From Virgibacillus_O xinjiangensis (GTDB lineage Bacteria > Bacillota > Bacilli > Bacillales > Amphibacillaceae), in NCBI RefSeq assembly GCF_042643145.1, contig NZ_JBHRSA010000052.1, positions 1-12,332 of the forward strand: 12,332 nt of DNA, written 5' to 3'. Both the position numbers and the translations under genes were made by a program. Below, one piece after another: positions 1 to 7,656 of this stretch (positions within the stretch are counted from its first letter, which is position 1; every line of letters begins with the position of its first letter). The notes beneath the pieces are model-generated. The model worked only from the letters and a program-made list of their open reading frames with translations, was not told the origin of the DNA and made no database searches.

Positions 1-151
1 ACTTTTTTATGCTCAGATACTACATATATTAGCTGCCAAACCTTACATTTTTAGAATGCCATAAACAGTGTAGTATTATGCAAACATTCTTTAAATACCT
101 ATCCAGTGGTATGTCTTTTTTGTTTTTGTACGTTGGTACACCATCCTGCCC

Positions 152-352
152 TTGTTTTTCCTAATACGTGATTCTAACCAAGTGACTTCCAAACCGGAAA
201 TTTTCGGGCAAGAACTGTTCAATATCCAAGTAGAGGGAAATCATTTTGTGTCGGAAGGAACAGGGTTCGGGGCCTTGGCTGCCTTTGTCACCGGCCTTCT
301 TATTTACTTTTTGTTTCTCACTGTTTTCAAAAGGAAACGTCCACAAACATAA
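152..352 (+). CDS. Small membrane protein, possibly the 3' part of a frameshifted gene
   Basis: This 66-residue reading frame (TTG start) is not a family I recognise. Residues about 37-59 form one clear hydrophobic membrane segment, followed by a basic tail (KRKRP), so the C-terminus probably lies in the cytoplasm. The start is doubtful: no ribosome binding site precedes the TTG, and the frame stays open upstream to a stop at 92 without an ATG, reading as another hydrophobic, aromatic-rich stretch. An ATG at 78 in another frame opens MQTFFKYLSSGMSF and reads hydrophobic residues until a stop at about 162. Joining the two frames near the T-runs at 116-127 would give a roughly 90-residue protein with two membrane segments. 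A strong terminator follows at 402. Either a real short protein or a broken gene or sequencing error. Confidence 0.45.
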   Translation: MFFLIRDSNQVTSKPEIFGQELFNIQVEGNHFVSEGTGFGALAAFVTGLLIYFLFLTVFKRKRPQT

Positions 353-401
353 ATGAAGACCACCCGTGATAGGAAGTGGTCTCAAAAACAGGCAACTTGT
401 T

Positions 402-448
402 GGCATGAGTCCGGTATCATACCGGGCTCATGCCTTTTAGTTTTTTTC
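402..448 (+). terminator. Strong intrinsic terminator
   Basis: A near-perfect hairpin: GGCATGAG at 402-409 pairs with CTCATGCC at 427-434, with CCGGTAT (411-417) and ATACCGG (419-425) extending the stem inward. The T-rich run TTTTAGTTTTTTT (435-447) follows on the plus strand. It ends transcription of the small gene at 152-352. A second, weaker hairpin (AGACCAC 357-363 / GTGGTCT 376-382) lies just before it. On the minus strand the long hairpin has no T-run after it, so termination of the opposing gene here is less sure. Confidence 0.85.
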
Positions 449-460
449 CGGATCCTTCTG

Positions 461-634
461 CTATTGCTGTTCCTTCACTGCCTGCCGAATCGCCTGCTCA
501 CTCCATTGATCCAGACGCTCCTGTACACCAGCTGGCAATTGGCGGTAGAACATGCCTTTGAATTTGATATCGAGCAGTGCTGCAATCCCTGCCAAAAATA
601 TGATCAACAGGATGTAGCCTGTATTGTTTTTCAT
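461..634 (-). CDS. Small single-pass membrane protein, hypothetical
   Basis: A 57-residue protein that I do not recognise. Residues about 5-21 (TGYILLIIFLAGIAALL) form one membrane helix at the N-terminus. An amphipathic, charged tail with QERLDQWSEQAIRQAVKEQQ follows and is probably cytosolic. The ATG at 634 is chosen because GGAGGG lies 6-7 bases upstream; a TTG five codons earlier would overlap this ribosome binding site. The gene faces the terminator hairpin at 402-434 and is transcribed away from the restriction operon's 3' end. It stands alone, with about 130 bp between its start and the end of the DUF2357 gene. Confidence 0.6.
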   Translation of the reverse strand: MKNNTGYILLIIFLAGIAALLDIKFKGMFYRQLPAGVQERLDQWSEQAIRQAVKEQQ

Positions 635-761
635 TATCTGGCCCTCCAATAAGGTGAATTACTCTAGTAGTTACATAATACATGCCCTTAACTCCTGTCC
701 CCGCAGTACTGGGCTATGCCCTACTTTTCTACTAGTTAAAGATTAACCTAGAAACTACTAT

Positions 762-3266
762 TCATCTTGTAAATAGTTCACTTACGAGTCGAAACATTTT
801 AAAAGGCTGGTTCTTTAACAAATTCAACGAAACTGTTGTTTCAGTTTTGCCCTTAGTAATTACTATCTTCTCTTCTGTCTCATCCACACTAACTACTAAT
901 CCTTGCATTTCAAATCGGGATACCCTTTCAGCGAAGTCAACACTTGCATTATCTAGTTGGAGACGTGCTTGATCAGAGATTCTCCTTAACATTTTCCAGA
1001 TTTGTAACTCTTCTCTTGATTTCATATAAAGTTCAGGAAGTTCCTTTGCTTCTTTTACATTATTTAAGGTAGTTATCATATAATGTATGATCCCGTAATT
1101 AACTGGTTTAATTGTCTTTGAAAGAGAACTCCATACCTTAACTTCGAACACAACATACTTTCCCTTTTTACTTACTATATCTAACTCATCTGCGGTACTC
1201 ACATTTATTTTTTCAATTTCACCTATTAAAGAAACACCTGTACGATCTCCAAACGTTTTTTTAGGAAGGTACAATCCAACATACTTTGCTTCCTGCCACC
1301 CAGGGTTTAAATATTCTCTGTCTATGATAAACCTCTTATTTTTCATACTATCCTGGTAAATATCTTCGCTTTCTACTTTTCCTATTATAACCTTCTCGTC
1401 CAAGGAGGATGTCCAAGAACCCAAGGTTCCCTTTGGAAGAATCCCCTCTTTTTGAAGTTCCTCGGGACTTTTTTCAATTAGCCTTTCGATAAATTGCTCT
1501 ACTAAGCGTGTACTTTTAGGCAAGAAAGGCAATCCACCGATATTAACCTGGTCAATACTCTTATAGAAGTCATGCTCTTCAAAACTTTTCTCATCAAACC
1601 AGGGAAATAATACATACGCTCCAAAAGAATATCTTTCATAACTTCCACTTTCATTTGTTACGAGTGCATCCCTATAGCGGTGCATCGTATTAATATCTTC
1701 CTCTAATGGACCGGGATGTCTATAATGGCGCCTATAGTAAGTACCGGCCGCAGCAAAATCTAAACGGTATTTTGCGTCAAATATATACTGGTAAGTATAA
1801 TCTTTACCGTTTTTTTCTATGCTTAGTATAGAGTCTGGCTTCTGTGAAACAGTTGGTAAACCACGATTAGCTCTTTGAAAATGTAAAGTAATCTTCTCAT
1901 TTGTAACTGGATGTTTAAATACCCTTTTAGCAGACGAGGTTTCATCCAATTGGACAAATAAACCACCGCGCTTAACCTTAATAATATCATGACTTATCAT
2001 AGGATACTTCGCTGCTAATATTTGGCCTAATTTGATAAATGTCCAATACTCATATAATGTAGCAACATCTTTTACAGACATTTTATATAACTGTCCGTGA
2101 AGAACAAGTCCGCGGGATACGGTTAAATAAATTTTATAAACATCCCTGTATCCCGGCGCCATTTGCATGACCAGGCTCATAACAGAACGATCAAGTTCCC
2201 CCACTTGCCTCCAGAAAGGCGCCCTCCTTTTCCCTTCAAGCTTTATCTTCATCTTGCTAATTTTCTCGAGTAACTTCGTATCACTATCTTTTTTATATGG
2301 GTGCCTCGATAATTCAATAGCATTTAGCAGCCCTTCTAGCTGATTTTCTAACCGTTTCATAATATATTTGATAAATTGGTTTTCTAAAGTATTATAAGAT
2401 AGTTCTTTTTTTACGTTAAGACCATGTTCTGGCATCATGTTTTGCCCGTTTACTGGTAAACCTTCTGATACCTTTCTGAAGAGTTGTGGCCTCTTTCTTA
2501 GATAATTACGGCCAGCTGCATTCATCTTTTTTAGCTGGTCTCCCCTCACCTTCTTATACGTCTTATTTAATTGGTAATGGGGTTGTCTCTCAATAATATT
2601 AATGGACTTCATCAAACGGGTGAAATGATTATTAAATATACGATAGAACTCTGACCATGTAGGTTTAGAAGTAATCGAAGTCGTTGCACCTAAATATGTT
2701 TTTTTTATAAAATGGTATGCTAGATTATACACTTCATCATTAACTTCATCCAATAGCTTTTTATAATCCTCTTTATAATTTAACTTTATCGGAAAAATCT
2801 CCATCGTAACTTGTAATAAAGTATTTCTATTCTCGTCATGAATCTCAAATACAGAATATCCTACTTCATTTTGAAATTGAAGATTTCCCATCAACACCTG
2901 ATGAGGGTATGTACCAACACGTGAAATTGCCTTTCGTAAAGCAGGGTGCTCATGATAAAAAGATAACCTTTTATCACTTTTGGGAGTAATTACTAATTGG
3001 TATACACGGTTTTCAAAAAATATAGGAGCTACAGCCGATTTACTTGTAAGTTTTTCTTCTTGTAGGTCATAAACTAATACCGATTGAACGCCTTCTCCCG
3101 TTGCGGAGAACTCCATCGTTTGGTCCATTTCGATCATCTTATAATTTTGTAATCCCTCATATTTATCGTGATAAGGTTTTCCCTTTATATATAGGTGAAA
3201 ATCGGAAGTTTCTATTTTTACTAATTCCGTATCTTCATTAACCGCCCCAGAAAGAAGTGAAGCCAT
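762..3266 (-). CDS. DUF2357 PD-(D/E)XK nuclease, McrC-like partner of the upstream McrB protein
   Basis: An 834-residue protein, probably the nuclease subunit of a type IV (modification-dependent) or McrBC-like restriction system. The N-terminal half (about 1-290) fits the DUF2357 family, ending in the conserved SYNTLENQFIKYI segment (290-302). The catalytic core follows: LYEYWTFIKL (404-413), then PDSILSIE (477-484) and IFDAKYRLD (495-503). These supply the P-D and D-x-K residues of a PD-(D/E)XK nuclease (PDDEXK_7/DUF524 type), supported by INTMHRYRDAL and GAYVLFPW downstream. Residues about 625-765 look like an extra EVE/PUA-like domain with YVGLYLPKK, YVVFEVKVW and ELPELYMKSREEL. ATG at 3266 is preferred over TTG at 3269 because AGGGGG lies seven bases before it. 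The start overlaps the McrB-like gene by about 29 bp, implying translational coupling. The target modification cannot be read from sequence. Confidence 0.85.
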   Translation of the reverse strand: MASLLSGAVNEDTELVKIETSDFHLYIKGKPYHDKYEGLQNYKMIEMDQTMEFSATGEGVQSVLVYDLQEEKLTSKSAVAPIFFENRVYQLVITPKSDKRLSFYHEHPALRKAISRVGTYPHQVLMGNLQFQNEVGYSVFEIHDENRNTLLQVTMEIFPIKLNYKEDYKKLLDEVNDEVYNLAYHFIKKTYLGATTSITSKPTWSEFYRIFNNHFTRLMKSINIIERQPHYQLNKTYKKVRGDQLKKMNAAGRNYLRKRPQLFRKVSEGLPVNGQNMMPEHGLNVKKELSYNTLENQFIKYIMKRLENQLEGLLNAIELSRHPYKKDSDTKLLEKISKMKIKLEGKRRAPFWRQVGELDRSVMSLVMQMAPGYRDVYKIYLTVSRGLVLHGQLYKMSVKDVATLYEYWTFIKLGQILAAKYPMISHDIIKVKRGGLFVQLDETSSAKRVFKHPVTNEKITLHFQRANRGLPTVSQKPDSILSIEKNGKDYTYQYIFDAKYRLDFAAAGTYYRRHYRHPGPLEEDINTMHRYRDALVTNESGSYERYSFGAYVLFPWFDEKSFEEHDFYKSIDQVNIGGLPFLPKSTRLVEQFIERLIEKSPEELQKEGILPKGTLGSWTSSLDEKVIIGKVESEDIYQDSMKNKRFIIDREYLNPGWQEAKYVGLYLPKKTFGDRTGVSLIGEIEKINVSTADELDIVSKKGKYVVFEVKVWSSLSKTIKPVNYGIIHYMITTLNNVKEAKELPELYMKSREELQIWKMLRRISDQARLQLDNASVDFAERVSRFEMQGLVVSVDETEEKIVITKGKTETTVSLNLLKNQPFKMFRLVSELFTR

Positions 3267-5748
3267 CAATCTGCCCCCTTCTTAACATTTCATATACTTT
3301 CTTCGCAGATTTCGGATACTTAGCATTATTAATAATTTCTTCTTGGTTTTCTGGCTCTTCCTCTTCAAATTGGTGATTAGTACAGTATTTATAGATAGAT
3401 TCTAATACATTAAAAGCCCTTGGTTCACTTGCCGTGATTCTCGGTAATATTTTCTGGTGAAGCTGATAATCAAAAGCATTCTCAAAACCCATTAAATATC
3501 TACTATATATTAAATAAAAACAGATCTCATCACGAACCCTATATCCTATATGCGCATGAATTGGTATAAGCAGCTTATTTAACTCTACAAGCCGCTCCGT
3601 TACATCATGTATGATTTGCTGGTGTTGATCATATGCATCCTTTAAATGAAGATACTTAGATTGGATGCGTTCATTTGGTATTAGTTTTGGACTCGGTTCT
3701 TTAGTACTAGAAAAGTTAAAATGGTCCAGTAATACTTCATTGAACTCAATCATGTTTGCACGATCTAATACTTTCTTGCTAAATGGGTGAGTAGTTTCAT
3801 CCATATTAACCGTACCGATAACATATAAATTAGGGGGAATGGTTAATTTATTATCTAATTGACCTTGTTGTAATAAAGAAGATGTTGTAATCTCTCCGTC
3901 TTTCCATTTCCTACTTTCAATAACACTTAAGAAGTCACTGAAATAGTATTCTACTCGCGCAAGATTCATTTCATCTAACACAACAAAGTAAGGCTTAGCT
4001 TTATCGTTCTGAGCTCTTTGAATGAATGTTGTTAAGGGTCCAGCCTGAAAATCCCCTTTTATATCCACATACCCAAGTATGTCAGAACCATCACTCCAGT
4101 CTGGCCTTACAGGCACTAACTTAAATTGCCCATTTTCTTCAGTGGCTCCAAGACTTTCGGCAAACAATTCTATTATTTTGGTTTTCCCTGTCCCTGAAAT
4201 CCCTGACAAGATAACAAAAGGTTTCGTTCTTAAGGATAGAAACAAATTTTTGACTTCGTCTTTTTTATAATAAAATCCTTTTGACTCAATAAAAGAATAG
4301 ATATGGTCAATGATGCTCTCATCTGATTCACTTACCATTTCACTTGCCGGTTCATTGACAGTTTGTCCTGACTTATTAATATATTCCTCATAATAGTTGA
4401 GCATTACTGATAGATCTTCTTGTAACTGCTCTTCACTAGGTAATCTATCTTTTTCATATGGTATATAAAGAGCAGTTGAATTCCGATATCCTATTGCTTT
4501 ATTACTAATGCCTAAATCAAGAGCGTTATCTGTATATGTATTAGGATGTACTATAACTTTCCTCCTAATGTCTTGGTTAATATATTCTATCTGTTCTTTT
4601 GAATTGTTTGTTACTCCTTGAGCTAAAGTTAAATAAAGCCGTTCCATATCTTCACTGAATAGGTATACAATATAATAGCCCTCTTGTGTGGTTGTAGTAA
4701 TATCTTTATGCATAATTGCTAACCATGGCACTTGAGCCCAGTTCCCTTGTCCTACAGAAGCTTTTATGATGTATTTATCATTGTCTATAATAGATAAGTT
4801 TTTAAATGATTCAACCAGGTCATTTCTGACAAAACTTCCTAATTCATTTGCTTTAAATTGAGTATTTTTCTCAGGAAGGTATTCATTCATTACTCTTAAT
4901 AACTTTGTCCTAATTTGACCATCCATCATTAAATTCCACTCCTCATCAATTAACCCAACTTCCTCTAAATAGATAAGTAAATTATGTGTTCTCTCTTTTG
5001 AAACAGATTCTTTCATTAAGTTCCCTTGTATTGAATTACGAACAATGTACATTGCAAGTTCTGATAGAATTTGCTGTTTTTCCCTTTTTGTATAGTCAGT
5101 TAAACCTTTTAATAATTCTATTACTACCTTAAAATATGGCAGCTTTTGTACTATTCTTTTCATGAATTCAGATTTATCTTCGTTTGATATATAGCCTTCA
5201 ATCTTTTCTATGTTTTTTGTATGATTTCCATCAAGGAACCCAAGCATTCTTAAATCTTGTCTCCCTCTAGATTTCACACGGTATAAATTCCCCTGAATTT
5301 GGCTACTAAGTGTCGCTGGTTCATATTTCTCATCTATTATTTCTTCTAGAAATTTAATGACTTTCTGATATTGCTCTGAAGGAAGCTCATCTGTTTGAAA
5401 TTCTCTTAACCTAATAATGATACTCTCATTTTCATAACTTGCCCTAACAAAGGGAAGTTGGGCTATTAATGAACAAATAAATGTTGATCTCCCTTGATGA
5501 CTAGCAACATCTCCTCGTTTGAGTTGCCTACTCTCTAATAACCGTTCTATTTCTAATTTAACAGATTCTACTGCTACTTTTATCCGTGGGTTATCAGACT
5601 CACCATTATGATATTTAGCTATTGAGTCTTTTGTTTCTATAAAAAAAGATTCTGTATCTACATCAGTGATTCGGTTTGTTTCTTGTTGAGAAATAATTTT
5701 TAATTCTTTTATATTAGTTAGGTAAGAAATTATCGCATTAATCAACAT
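3238..5748 (-). CDS. McrB-like AAA+ NTPase with MrcB_N (DUF3578) domain
   Basis: An 836-residue motor and recognition subunit. By analogy with McrB it hydrolyses GTP (or ATP) and drives the nuclease encoded just downstream. Residues 516-523 (GISGTGKT) are Walker A. Residues 589-595 (VVLDEMN) are Walker B with the DEMN signature of the McrB clade. GTVNMD (645-650) is sensor 1, R663 in VLDRA is a likely arginine finger, and IGYRVRDE (734-741) is the sensor-2 region. Upstream, residues about 325-380 (GQGNWAQVPWLAI, then YYIVYLFSEDM and LYLTLAQG) match the MrcB_N/DUF3578 domain. The first 310 residues are mostly helical, charged, and match nothing I recognise. The ATG has AGGTGA seven bases upstream. 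No convincing promoter is visible in the 119-bp gap to the TetR gene. The coding sequence is A+T-rich, unlike the TetR gene next to it. Confidence 0.88.
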   Translation of the reverse strand: MLINAIISYLTNIKELKIISQQETNRITDVDTESFFIETKDSIAKYHNGESDNPRIKVAVESVKLEIERLLESRQLKRGDVASHQGRSTFICSLIAQLPFVRASYENESIIIRLREFQTDELPSEQYQKVIKFLEEIIDEKYEPATLSSQIQGNLYRVKSRGRQDLRMLGFLDGNHTKNIEKIEGYISNEDKSEFMKRIVQKLPYFKVVIELLKGLTDYTKREKQQILSELAMYIVRNSIQGNLMKESVSKERTHNLLIYLEEVGLIDEEWNLMMDGQIRTKLLRVMNEYLPEKNTQFKANELGSFVRNDLVESFKNLSIIDNDKYIIKASVGQGNWAQVPWLAIMHKDITTTTQEGYYIVYLFSEDMERLYLTLAQGVTNNSKEQIEYINQDIRRKVIVHPNTYTDNALDLGISNKAIGYRNSTALYIPYEKDRLPSEEQLQEDLSVMLNYYEEYINKSGQTVNEPASEMVSESDESIIDHIYSFIESKGFYYKKDEVKNLFLSLRTKPFVILSGISGTGKTKIIELFAESLGATEENGQFKLVPVRPDWSDGSDILGYVDIKGDFQAGPLTTFIQRAQNDKAKPYFVVLDEMNLARVEYYFSDFLSVIESRKWKDGEITTSSLLQQGQLDNKLTIPPNLYVIGTVNMDETTHPFSKKVLDRANMIEFNEVLLDHFNFSSTKEPSPKLIPNERIQSKYLHLKDAYDQHQQIIHDVTERLVELNKLLIPIHAHIGYRVRDEICFYLIYSRYLMGFENAFDYQLHQKILPRITASEPRAFNVLESIYKYCTNHQFEEEEPENQEEIINNAKYPKSAKKVYEMLRRGQIDGFTSFWGG

Positions 5749-5867
5749 AAATTTTCACCTACCATCCTTACTTCAAAGATTAATATAATACTCTTCGCTC
5801 AATTTAGGTAGATTGTCTCAAACAGACCATTAAGTAATGAGTATAATTAGCCACGTAAATTTTTCCT

Positions 5868-6422
5868 CTAACTAATCCCATTTATCAGAAGCGGTACGAC
5901 CCCTTTGATATATTCCTCAGGAGGTACGTGTCCGTTGCTGCTCCTCCATTCCACGGAAGCCCCATACAGGCCCCAACTCAACATGACCGCAGTGGTTCTC
6001 AGCTCCTGATCCGTACCTTCACCATGTTGATGGACCAGCAATTTATGGAAGATGACTTGCAACTGGTCGCGGATGATGCGGGCGATGATGTCATCATATC
6101 CTCGATGGCAACGGTTCGATAAGGATAACTGAAAATCCGTGATCGCTTTGAAGAGACGGATGAATGTTTCTTCATTGAGGACACTATTTTCGTAGATGCT
6201 GCCTTCCAAATTGATCAGCAGGACTTCGGATAACACCTTTTCAAGCAAATCATAGATGTTGTCAAAATGATAATAGAATGTGGCACGGTTGATCATCGCT
6301 GCTGTGGTGATGTCTTTGATGGTTATATCCTTGAACTCCTTCTTTCCCGAAAGTTCAATGAAAGCGTCCATGATCAACCTTCGCGTACGAAGAATACGGG
6401 GATCCGTCTTAGATTCACTCAC
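5868..6422 (-). CDS. TetR/AcrR-family transcriptional regulator
   Basis: A 184-residue DNA-binding repressor or regulator. Residues about 9-60 form the TetR N-terminal domain: TRRLIMDAFIELSGKKEF, then the helix-turn-helix ITIKDITTAAMINRATFYYHF (about 34-53) with the usual TFYYHF recognition helix. The C-terminal ligand-binding half (WGLYGASVEW near the end) is of the TetR_C_7 kind, whose ligands are mostly unknown. The GTG start at 6422 is chosen because AGGAGG lies about eight bases before it; a TTG at 6449 would add nine residues across that site. It is divergent from the DsbA-like gene, the usual arrangement for a TetR regulator controlling its neighbour and itself. Base composition is closer to the DsbA gene than to the restriction genes, so it probably belongs to the resident chromosome. 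Confidence 0.88.
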   Translation of the reverse strand: MSESKTDPRILRTRRLIMDAFIELSGKKEFKDITIKDITTAAMINRATFYYHFDNIYDLLEKVLSEVLLINLEGSIYENSVLNEETFIRLFKAITDFQLSLSNRCHRGYDDIIARIIRDQLQVIFHKLLVHQHGEGTDQELRTTAVMLSWGLYGASVEWRSSNGHVPPEEYIKGVVPLLINGIS

Positions 6423-6459
6423 GTACAGTCCCTCCTGGTTTTCCAACAAATTCTCCGAT

Positions 6460-6477
6460 CTGTTGTATAAACGACAG
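6460..6477. promoter_or_regulatory. Candidate TetR operator
   Basis: An 18-bp imperfect palindrome, CTGTTGT-ATAA-ACGACAG, with one mismatch between arms. It lies about 38 bp upstream of the TetR start in the divergent intergenic region. Size and symmetry suit a TetR dimer, and it would overlap a TATACA -10-like element on the minus strand. Binding by this protein is inference. Confidence 0.4.
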
Positions 6478-6505
6478 AACCGATGAACTATTGGTGTTTC
6501 TGCTA

Positions 6506-6534
6506 TTCATTATGGACTAATATAGAAGTATAAA
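6506..6534 (+). promoter_or_regulatory. Candidate promoter for the DsbA-like gene
   Basis: TTCATT (6506-6511) and TATAAA (6529-6534) are 17 bp apart, a sigma-A-type spacing with a good -10 and a weak -35. A minus-strand candidate for the TetR gene, TTGTTT-N17-CATAAT at 6537-6509, overlaps it almost fully. The two divergent promoters would therefore compete or be repressed together. Confidence 0.3.
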
Positions 6535-6537
6535 CAA
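6509..6537 (-). promoter_or_regulatory. Candidate promoter for the TetR gene
   Basis: On the minus strand TTGTTT (6537-6532) and CATAAT (6514-6509) are separated by 17 bp. It would place the palindrome at 6460-6477 in the early transcribed leader, a position where a bound repressor could block elongation. Confidence 0.3.
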
Positions 6538-6594
6538 TCAGATTTCTAGAACAAAATATTGCTTTTCTGACTCTAGAAGAAAGAGGGGAATTAC

Positions 6595-7515
6595 ATGAAC
6601 AATAATTTTTTGATTTGTGACATGGAAACCGGTGTATGTGGTACAGCAGATGATGCGGTGATGGAGATGATCGATTTGAATCCCAAGAAAAAAGTAGACC
6701 TCTATTATGTGACAGACCCGATCTGCTCCCATTGCTGGGCGCTTGAGCCCACCCTTCGCCGCTTCAAAGAGCAATATGGACATTACTTCAACTTCCAGAC
6801 CGTAATGGGTGGACTGTTGGAAAAATGGGGATTCGAACCGGTCGACCCTGCCAACGGAATCTACGGACCAGCGGATGTCGCCGGACACTGGAGAGAGGTC
6901 GGGGAACAAACGCGTATGCCCATTGATGGCTCCTTGATGGTTGAAAATCCCGTCCAATCCTCCTTCCCGCCTTCCCGTGTATTCAAAGTCATTCAGCAAA
7001 GGCATGATGACGAACTGGCCTTTGAATATATCCGCCGTGCCAGGGAAACGCTGTTCGCATTCAATCAAAACATCGGAGAAAGACAGGTCATGATCGATAT
7101 TGTAAACGGGCTGGGCCTGGATGGCGAGGCAATCGTCCATGAGTCTGAAGAACAAACCGGAGAGCAGCTATTGCACGAAGACTTCTCACTCGCCGGAAAG
7201 CTAGGTGCAAGAGGCTTCCCTACCATTGTCATGGTGAATGAAGAAAACACAGGGGTAAAAGTTGTCGGCAGCCGCTCCCTGAATTACTATGTTTCCGCAC
7301 TGTCTCAAGTTTTGAATGGCGAGGAACCGAAAGCGGGGCAGCTGCCCAGCCTTTCCAAGCTCCTCGAACAGGAAAAGCTGCTTTTCGCCAAAGAAATCGA
7401 GGTCATGTATGATGTGAATCCATCCGACCTTCCATCATTTGTTGAAAATGAATTAGCCCCAGGCACATTTGAAGAAAAGGAACTGCTCGGGGAGAAGTAT
7501 GTTGTGAAGGCGTAA
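6595..7515 (+). CDS. DsbA-family thiol oxidoreductase (Thioredoxin_5, SpxH/FrnE-like)
   Basis: A 306-residue thioredoxin-fold protein. The active-site CxxC is C44-S-H-C47 in DPICSHCWALEP, a form typical of Thioredoxin_5 proteins, which include the SpxH (YjbH) adaptor and FrnE-like dithiol-disulfide isomerases. The cis-proline loop is GARGFPT (204-210) with P209. Two further cysteines (C8, C15) lie in the N-terminal ICDMETGVCG. There is no signal peptide, so it acts in the cytosol. It has the double Cys pair expected for redox activity, which favours an oxidoreductase over a pure adaptor. The ATG has AGAGGGG about six bases upstream. The divergent TetR gene suggests inducible control, perhaps by oxidative or electrophile stress (inference). 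A terminator follows at 7547. Confidence 0.82.
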   Translation: MNNNFLICDMETGVCGTADDAVMEMIDLNPKKKVDLYYVTDPICSHCWALEPTLRRFKEQYGHYFNFQTVMGGLLEKWGFEPVDPANGIYGPADVAGHWREVGEQTRMPIDGSLMVENPVQSSFPPSRVFKVIQQRHDDELAFEYIRRARETLFAFNQNIGERQVMIDIVNGLGLDGEAIVHESEEQTGEQLLHEDFSLAGKLGARGFPTIVMVNEENTGVKVVGSRSLNYYVSALSQVLNGEEPKAGQLPSLSKLLEQEKLLFAKEIEVMYDVNPSDLPSFVENELAPGTFEEKELLGEKYVVKA

Positions 7516-7546
7516 CGGAAAAATGATTGCAGCTTTGAATAATATT

Positions 7547-7594
7547 AGAAAAGAGTGTTTTCACCAATCTATCATGGCGAAGACACTCTTTTCT
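7547..7594. terminator. Bidirectional intrinsic terminator between convergent genes
   Basis: Long inverted repeat: AGAAAAGAGTGTTTTC (7547-7562) pairs with GAAGACACTCTTTTCT (7579-7594) apart from one G-T pair, with a 16-base loop. The A-rich outer 5' arm and T-rich outer 3' arm give both strands a short T-run at the stem end. It lies between the DsbA-like gene and the opposing DUF262 gene. Confidence 0.8.
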
Positions 7595-7656
7595 CCTGAA
7601 CCTATAAACCGTGCTGACTATACCTGTTAGCTCCCGTGTACTAGTGCCTAATCACT

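Noticed and set aside
664..760. Related short motifs CTAGTAGTTA, CTACTAGTTA and AACTACTA as an attachment or regulatory array
   Set aside because: They are short, imperfect and irregularly spaced, with no matching copy at the other end of the operon.
1130..1185. ELDIVSKKGKYVVFEVKVW in the DUF2357 protein as a second PD-(D/E)XK nuclease site
   Set aside because: The spacing resembles an E-x-K motif, but the PD...DAK core upstream is the family's nuclease, and this stretch fits better as a beta-strand of the C-terminal PUA-like domain.
738..5783. Direct repeat AAAGATTAA at 738-746 and 5775-5783 flanking the restriction operon, as a target-site duplication
   Set aside because: Nine A+T-rich bases shared between two A+T-rich flanks of over 100 bp can easily occur by chance, and no transposase or integrase is present.
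6538..7155. Long minus-strand open frame antisense to the DsbA-like gene
   Set aside because: It is a shadow of a well-supported gene with CxxC and cis-Pro motifs, has no ribosome binding site, and its translation resembles no family.
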